This document shows, piece by piece, positions 59,863-64,000 of a stretch of DNA of 64,000 bases. The first letter of the stretch is position 1. Every line of letters starts with the position of its first letter. The position numbers and the translations under genes were made by a program. The notes under the pieces are model-generated. The model was not told the origin of the DNA, searched no databases, and was given only the letters and a program-made list of their open reading frames with translations. This DNA comes from Anopheles merus (Eukaryota > Arthropoda > Insecta > Diptera > Culicidae): NCBI RefSeq assembly GCF_017562075.2, contig NC_054082.1:55616681-55680680 (forward strand), in the 5' to 3' direction.

Positions 59863-60895
59863 AGTGATCAGCCGACAGAATCACACAAATTTCACTTCTA
59901 TCTGCGTATTTACAGTAGATTCTTCACCATCTATCCCAGATAAGCGAGCACACTACGGGTTTTTTGTACGATATCTGGTAGAACACCATCGACATATTCT
60001 CCACCAGAGTTGGATGTCGAATCTTAACTCATTGCTTTTGCACACACCGTCAAACGGGGTACGGTGTTCACCACTACACTCACACACGCATCGAGGGCCC
60101 TGTGTAAAAATCAATCCGGGTGAAGAGCACACACGTCTTGCCAGTGGTTTGTTTTGCTTGCAAGGAAGCTCCTAGCGTCTGTGAATCGTTTAGGCGGGAA
60201 ATGAAAACACATACATTAACACTGCAAAAGGATTAACATTACAATCTCGCATCACATTATATAAGCTGTCTCCTGGTTCGAATGTGCGGTTTTCCACTAT
60301 TTTGCGTGTTTTCTAACGTTTCCTTTCAACATGTTCTTCGGTGCAAACCCAGTGAAATGAGGTTACCTTTTTCATTGTTTGGATGTTAGCTCAAATAGCA
60401 CACATTGTGCATAGTGTTACCCTCGAATAATGTCTATTACATGAGTCACAGTATTACATCGATAATACGTGTGATTGAATGATTTTGGTATCTAATGCTA
60501 GCGGGAGTTACAGCTTATGAAATAAATTATCGACGAAATGATTGTTGGATCACAAAGTGAAGCGACAGCGAGAGCTTCGATGTAGTTCAAGATGTTTCGC
60601 ACTGTTTCCTTCATCCCTTCGCCGCATACAAACAAACAAATGTCAATCTCTCGATGGATCGGTTTATGGTTTCTGTTCGTAAACTTCAAAATGGATTCCT
60701 GATCTTGTCAACATCAAACGCCGGTAGGACTATATTAAAGCGTAAGTTTAAGTACGATTTGTAACATTTTATTGATTGCTTTTTCTGTCATAGATATACA
60801 AGCTTAAGGCACCAACAGAAAATATGCATTACACATACTGCAAGTTTTCTATTATTTCTCACTCACTGTAGTGAACCATAGATTGAAACAGTGCA
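59863..60895. other. Intergenic between two minus-strand genes
   Basis: It holds the probable FLYWCH promoter/leader (near 59870-60200) and the 3' UTR of the C3orf33-like gene. No coding gene is seen. Confidence 0.6.
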
Positions 60896-61771
60896 TCATC
60901 GAACAAGCGCCGGAACGCGGTTGGGGTTGGTCACACGATCCCACAATACAGGCCACAACGATAGTGGCCAAACCCGGGGACCCAACGAACTTTGCCACAA
61001 ACCATTGCGACGATCCTTGGCGTACCGTTCAGCCTTGGCCAACGTTCGATAATATTGATATAGTGCGACAGCGTGCACATCTTTTCGATTTGGTACCGAT
61101 TTTGGCACCGGGACGGAGAGCTTGGCGAACCCTAGGCTAAGCAATGCTTCACCAACATCTATGTGCTTTTTCGAATCGTTTATACAGACACGGCATTCAA
61201 TCTGAGCGGCGCTGGATGGTTCCTTCATCGGGATGAAGCATATTTCTTTGCCGGTCACAACGGACTGCAACCAGGAATACCCATTGGCGTTGATATCGAT
61301 ACCATCTATCTTGATAGGTATGGTTTTGCTCGACCAAAAAAATACCTTCGCCGGTGGATGATGTTGCACAACTAGCAGAGGACCGTACACTTGTGACGGT
61401 TCTATTTTAGTTACCCTACCATACTGTTTTACTTGATCACGGACAAAATGATGCGGTATGTCCGATGGTTTACCGAAAATAGTGACCTGCAAAACAAATG
61501 TTCATCAATACCCTGTGTTGAGTGTATTAAACAATGATCACAACTTACTGGGCGTATTTTTCTGTAGGCCACAAACAGTAAAATTCCAGATACTGTGTAG
61601 CTGACTATCTGTAGAGTCGGACCGAAATATTCATAGAAAATATTTTTTTAATACTCAGACAATACAATTGATCCAGGCACTTACCTCAACGCCTTTCGTA
61701 TCTTTACGCATAAAATTAGAAAATTCTTTCCACCAACTTGTGCCAGTGTCGCGGGTTTGTTCTGCTGCCAT
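60896..61771 (-). CDS. C3orf33-like membrane-anchored protein with nuclease-fold domain
   Basis: Three exons: 61771-61685, 61608-61549 and 61486-60896, all GT-AG, phase 0, giving 245 residues. Exon 1 begins MAAEQTRDTGTSWWKEF. Exon 2 encodes a membrane helix (IVSYTVSGILLFVAYRKI, about 30-47). Exon 3 holds an OB/SNase-like domain: SDIPHHFVRDQVKQYGRVTKI, then AKAERYAKDRRNGLW near residues 210-225. Order and motifs match the vertebrate C3orf33 family. Staphylococcal-nuclease catalytic residues are not evident, so the fold is likely structural. The biological role is unknown. Confidence 0.85.
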
Positions 61772-63323
61772 AATGTATGCCAAGTGCGTTATAGGATGGC
61801 GATTGCAGCAAAGTACAAAGGTGAAGTTCAGTTACAACTGGTATGACGTTTGAATACAGTCGAATAACTATGTTTAAAACGAGTGAAAGTTAAGTTGAAG
61901 GAATTTTACTGACCGATGATCGCTGAACAAACAAACAACAATTAAAGCAGCTGACAGTTTCATAATAAATTCATGACGTCATCTCATCCACCCTTGACAT
62001 ATTGTCAGAGCAAAAGCAAACGTTAAGGGTTAACGAATGCTTCAAAATGATTACAGTATGTTTCCGCGAAACACATATTATGGGTGTTCGAGGAAATTAA
62101 GCATGAGTCGTTGCTTGTCGCTATTTTGCGCGATGTACTTTTTAATTCTTTCGTACACGATTACAATAAAATTATTTTAAAATAGGATGGGTTATAGGGA
62201 TGAATTGAAGCTTTTTATATTGTAATAAACAAAACAAAATGAAATAGATATTAAAGATTCGATAAAAAAAATGTAGAAACAAAGCTACTGTGATGTGTAT
62301 ATTATACTTTTTATTTATTTTAGCAAGCATTAGTAAAGTCATTTATCCAAAAACTAAACTCGGGAATTGTTCATTGACAAGTGTTGTAGCGGCACCAGCG
62401 ATTGTATCGGATTACGTACTGTTCTTGGACCCGGACACATTTGCGATCCGTCGCGGTGGCAGATAGATACAGGAACTTTTCATTATTAAAAAAAAGTAGC
62501 GGTTTCAGCAGCAGTAGACAAGTTCATGACCAGCTCCAACGCCGTGATGAGTTTGGGATCTGTTTCAGGACCGGAATGGCCGTGGAATCAGTTTCAGGGC
62601 TTGTATGGGGTTGGAATCAGTTCAATCAGCTGATCAGGTGTTCATGATCTGTTTCAAGAGTGACATGAGTTCTGGACAAATACTAAAGTCGTTTAGGATA
62701 GGGATAGCAGATCCAACGCTGGTATGGGTTCAAAATCTGTTCCAGCATAGGTAAAGGTTCAGGAACAGGACTGATTTCGGAACAGGATCTTTTCTATAGA
62801 TTTGGCTTATGATCCAGGACCTGCATGATGACCCAGTATGGATCAGAGAATCCGTTCCAGGAATAGTATGTATTCAAAATCAGTTTTTTTAGGAACAATT
62901 TGGGTTCAAGATCAGTTTCAGGATTGATCTGTCTTGTATCAGTTCCAGGATCAATTTGGGTTCAGGAACAGTTCCCGGACCAATATTGCTTGGTCTTAAT
63001 TGCAGGAATGGTAATGATTCACAACCAGTCACTCTTGATGTGCTTCGTGGAATACGGAGGCATCTGCAAATTTAGCAATTAACAAATAAATGATTATTTA
63101 CTTATTGCTTTAATGATCTAAAAACTTTGTTAAGTTGTTGATTTAAAGGTATTGTATTGTATTATTTTTTACGCATAATTTCATTGCATAAACCAGCAAA
63201 CTGTAAGAAAAATTATCCTATTTCTTTGGAGATTCTAGCAGTAGAACAGACGGTGGAAATAATAGCTAGCAAATGGTGAGAATAAGCATTCGGACGACAT
63301 GTTCAAAATTCTTGCCAATATGT
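61772..63323. other. Intergenic, AT-rich plus degenerate repeats
   Basis: No coding gene is seen. The first part is the probable promoter of the C3orf33-like gene. From about 62540 it becomes a run of degenerate repeats (separate entry). Confidence 0.6.
62540..63020. repeat. Degenerate tandem repeat, CAGTTTCAGGA-type
   Basis: The words GGTTCAGGA, GATCAGTTTCAGG, GGAATCAGTTTCAGG and GGTTCAAGATCAG recur irregularly over about 480 bases, at intervals of roughly 30-40 bases. Units have diverged and no clean consensus length is visible. It is likely an old minisatellite. Confidence 0.55.
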
Positions 63324-63532
63324 GCCGGTCTCATGGTACAGTCGCCAACTCGTACGACTTAACTACATTACATGGCCGTCATGAGTTCAAGCCTCGAATT
63401 GACTGTGCTCTCATACGTAGGACTACTACCCTGCTATGAGTAATCCATAAGTCACTGAAAGCCAAGCCCCCACTAGTGTGTGGTACAGGCAGGCTGGTCT
63501 TGACCGACAACGGTTGTTGTGTAAAAGAAGAA
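63324..63532 (+). mobile_element. tRNA-derived SINE, SINE200-like, copy 3
   Basis: The same family as the copies at 28018 and 36286: GCCGGTCTCATGGTACAGTC start, a box-B-like GAGTTCAAGCCTC, ATACGTAGGACTACTACCCT body and an AAAAGAAGAA tail. It has a few small insertions and deletions relative to the others. No clear target duplication was found. Confidence 0.88.
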
Positions 63533-64000
63533 TGTTTTTCCTGGCAAAATCGAGTGGAGAAAAGCAGGGGGTGTTGGCGAATTTCTTTAGCGCAAAAGAC
63601 GTATGAAGAACATCAGCTAAGGACGGCTGCCGTCCTAAAAGCCTAAAAGCTGTAATCGAAACTGATAGAAAACTATCTGTGTTTGAGTGTGTCCATGCAT
63701 CAGTTGCAAGTTTCAAGTTATTTTTTACAATTTTTAACAGCTCATCGTATACACAATGTCTTATTGTTGCTACACATACGTTAGTAAAAGTGTGAAAATG
63801 GAATTCTTTACCATGCTTTAGTCTGCGAGTCTAATTTTCTCTATGTGTGGTACTGGTACTGTGGTCTAACAAAATTTTGGTACACGGACATCTGTTGCAC
63901 AGAGAAAGCTAAGAATATCGCGAGTTCTCATTAAATTATATAGAAAACCATTCAATATAGGAAACAATCGTTAGGCATTGATTTGTTCTTTTGAGCGGTG
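63533..64000. other. Right edge, no gene seen
   Basis: Non-coding sequence to the window end with no recognised feature. Confidence 0.6.

Overview
The window is nuclear DNA of an insect, most likely an Anopheles mosquito. The signs are spliced genes with short GT-AG introns, a ZAD-type zinc-finger gene (an insect-expanded class), a small cathepsin B cluster, and three copies of a tRNA-derived SINE that I associate with the Anopheles SINE200 family. The species call is an inference. Nothing bacterial, viral or CRISPR-like was seen.

Layout, left to right. About 1-13360 has no recognisable coding gene and holds simple repeats and a decayed tRNA-SINE-like relic; it is probably upstream or long-intron sequence of the next gene. 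At 13364-16699 (+) lies a six-exon coiled-coil gene of the LZTS/N4BP3 (Fez1-domain) type. At 17107-18234 (-) is a cathepsin B-like protein whose catalytic Cys is replaced by Ser. At 18667-19574 (-) is an unrecognised two-exon gene. From about 20.0 to 28.3 kb is a transposon graveyard. It contains a non-LTR reverse-transcriptase relic split by a 364-bp pogo-like MITE, a second non-LTR relic split by a 245-bp fold-back element, and a 1.08-kb pogo-like element that itself carries a Harbinger-like MITE. A 17-beta-HSD12/spidey-type reductase (four exons) occupies 29249-34054 (+). A canonical cathepsin B (37749-38762, +) and a third cathepsin B-like gene (39263-40267, -) are tail to tail. Exportin-7 (12 exons, 42276-47369, +) has a tRNA-Gln on the opposite strand in one intron. 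A C7orf25/UPF0415 homologue (48789-49976, -) and a tRNA-Gly(TCC) follow. A very large zinc-finger gene (50954-59862, -) encodes an N-terminal ZAD and about 19 tandem FLYWCH modules. A C3orf33-like membrane-anchored protein (60896-61771, -) is last, followed by degenerate repeats and a SINE.

The genes do not form one pathway. The coherent unit is the set of three cathepsin B-like genes. They share a TTATCAAT (GATA-type) element near their starts and have diverged into one canonical enzyme, one form lacking the occluding-loop histidines and one apparent pseudoenzyme. The features most worth follow-up are the ZAD + 19xFLYWCH protein with its in-frame 78-nt optional intron, the Cys-to-Ser cathepsin, and the nested transposons.
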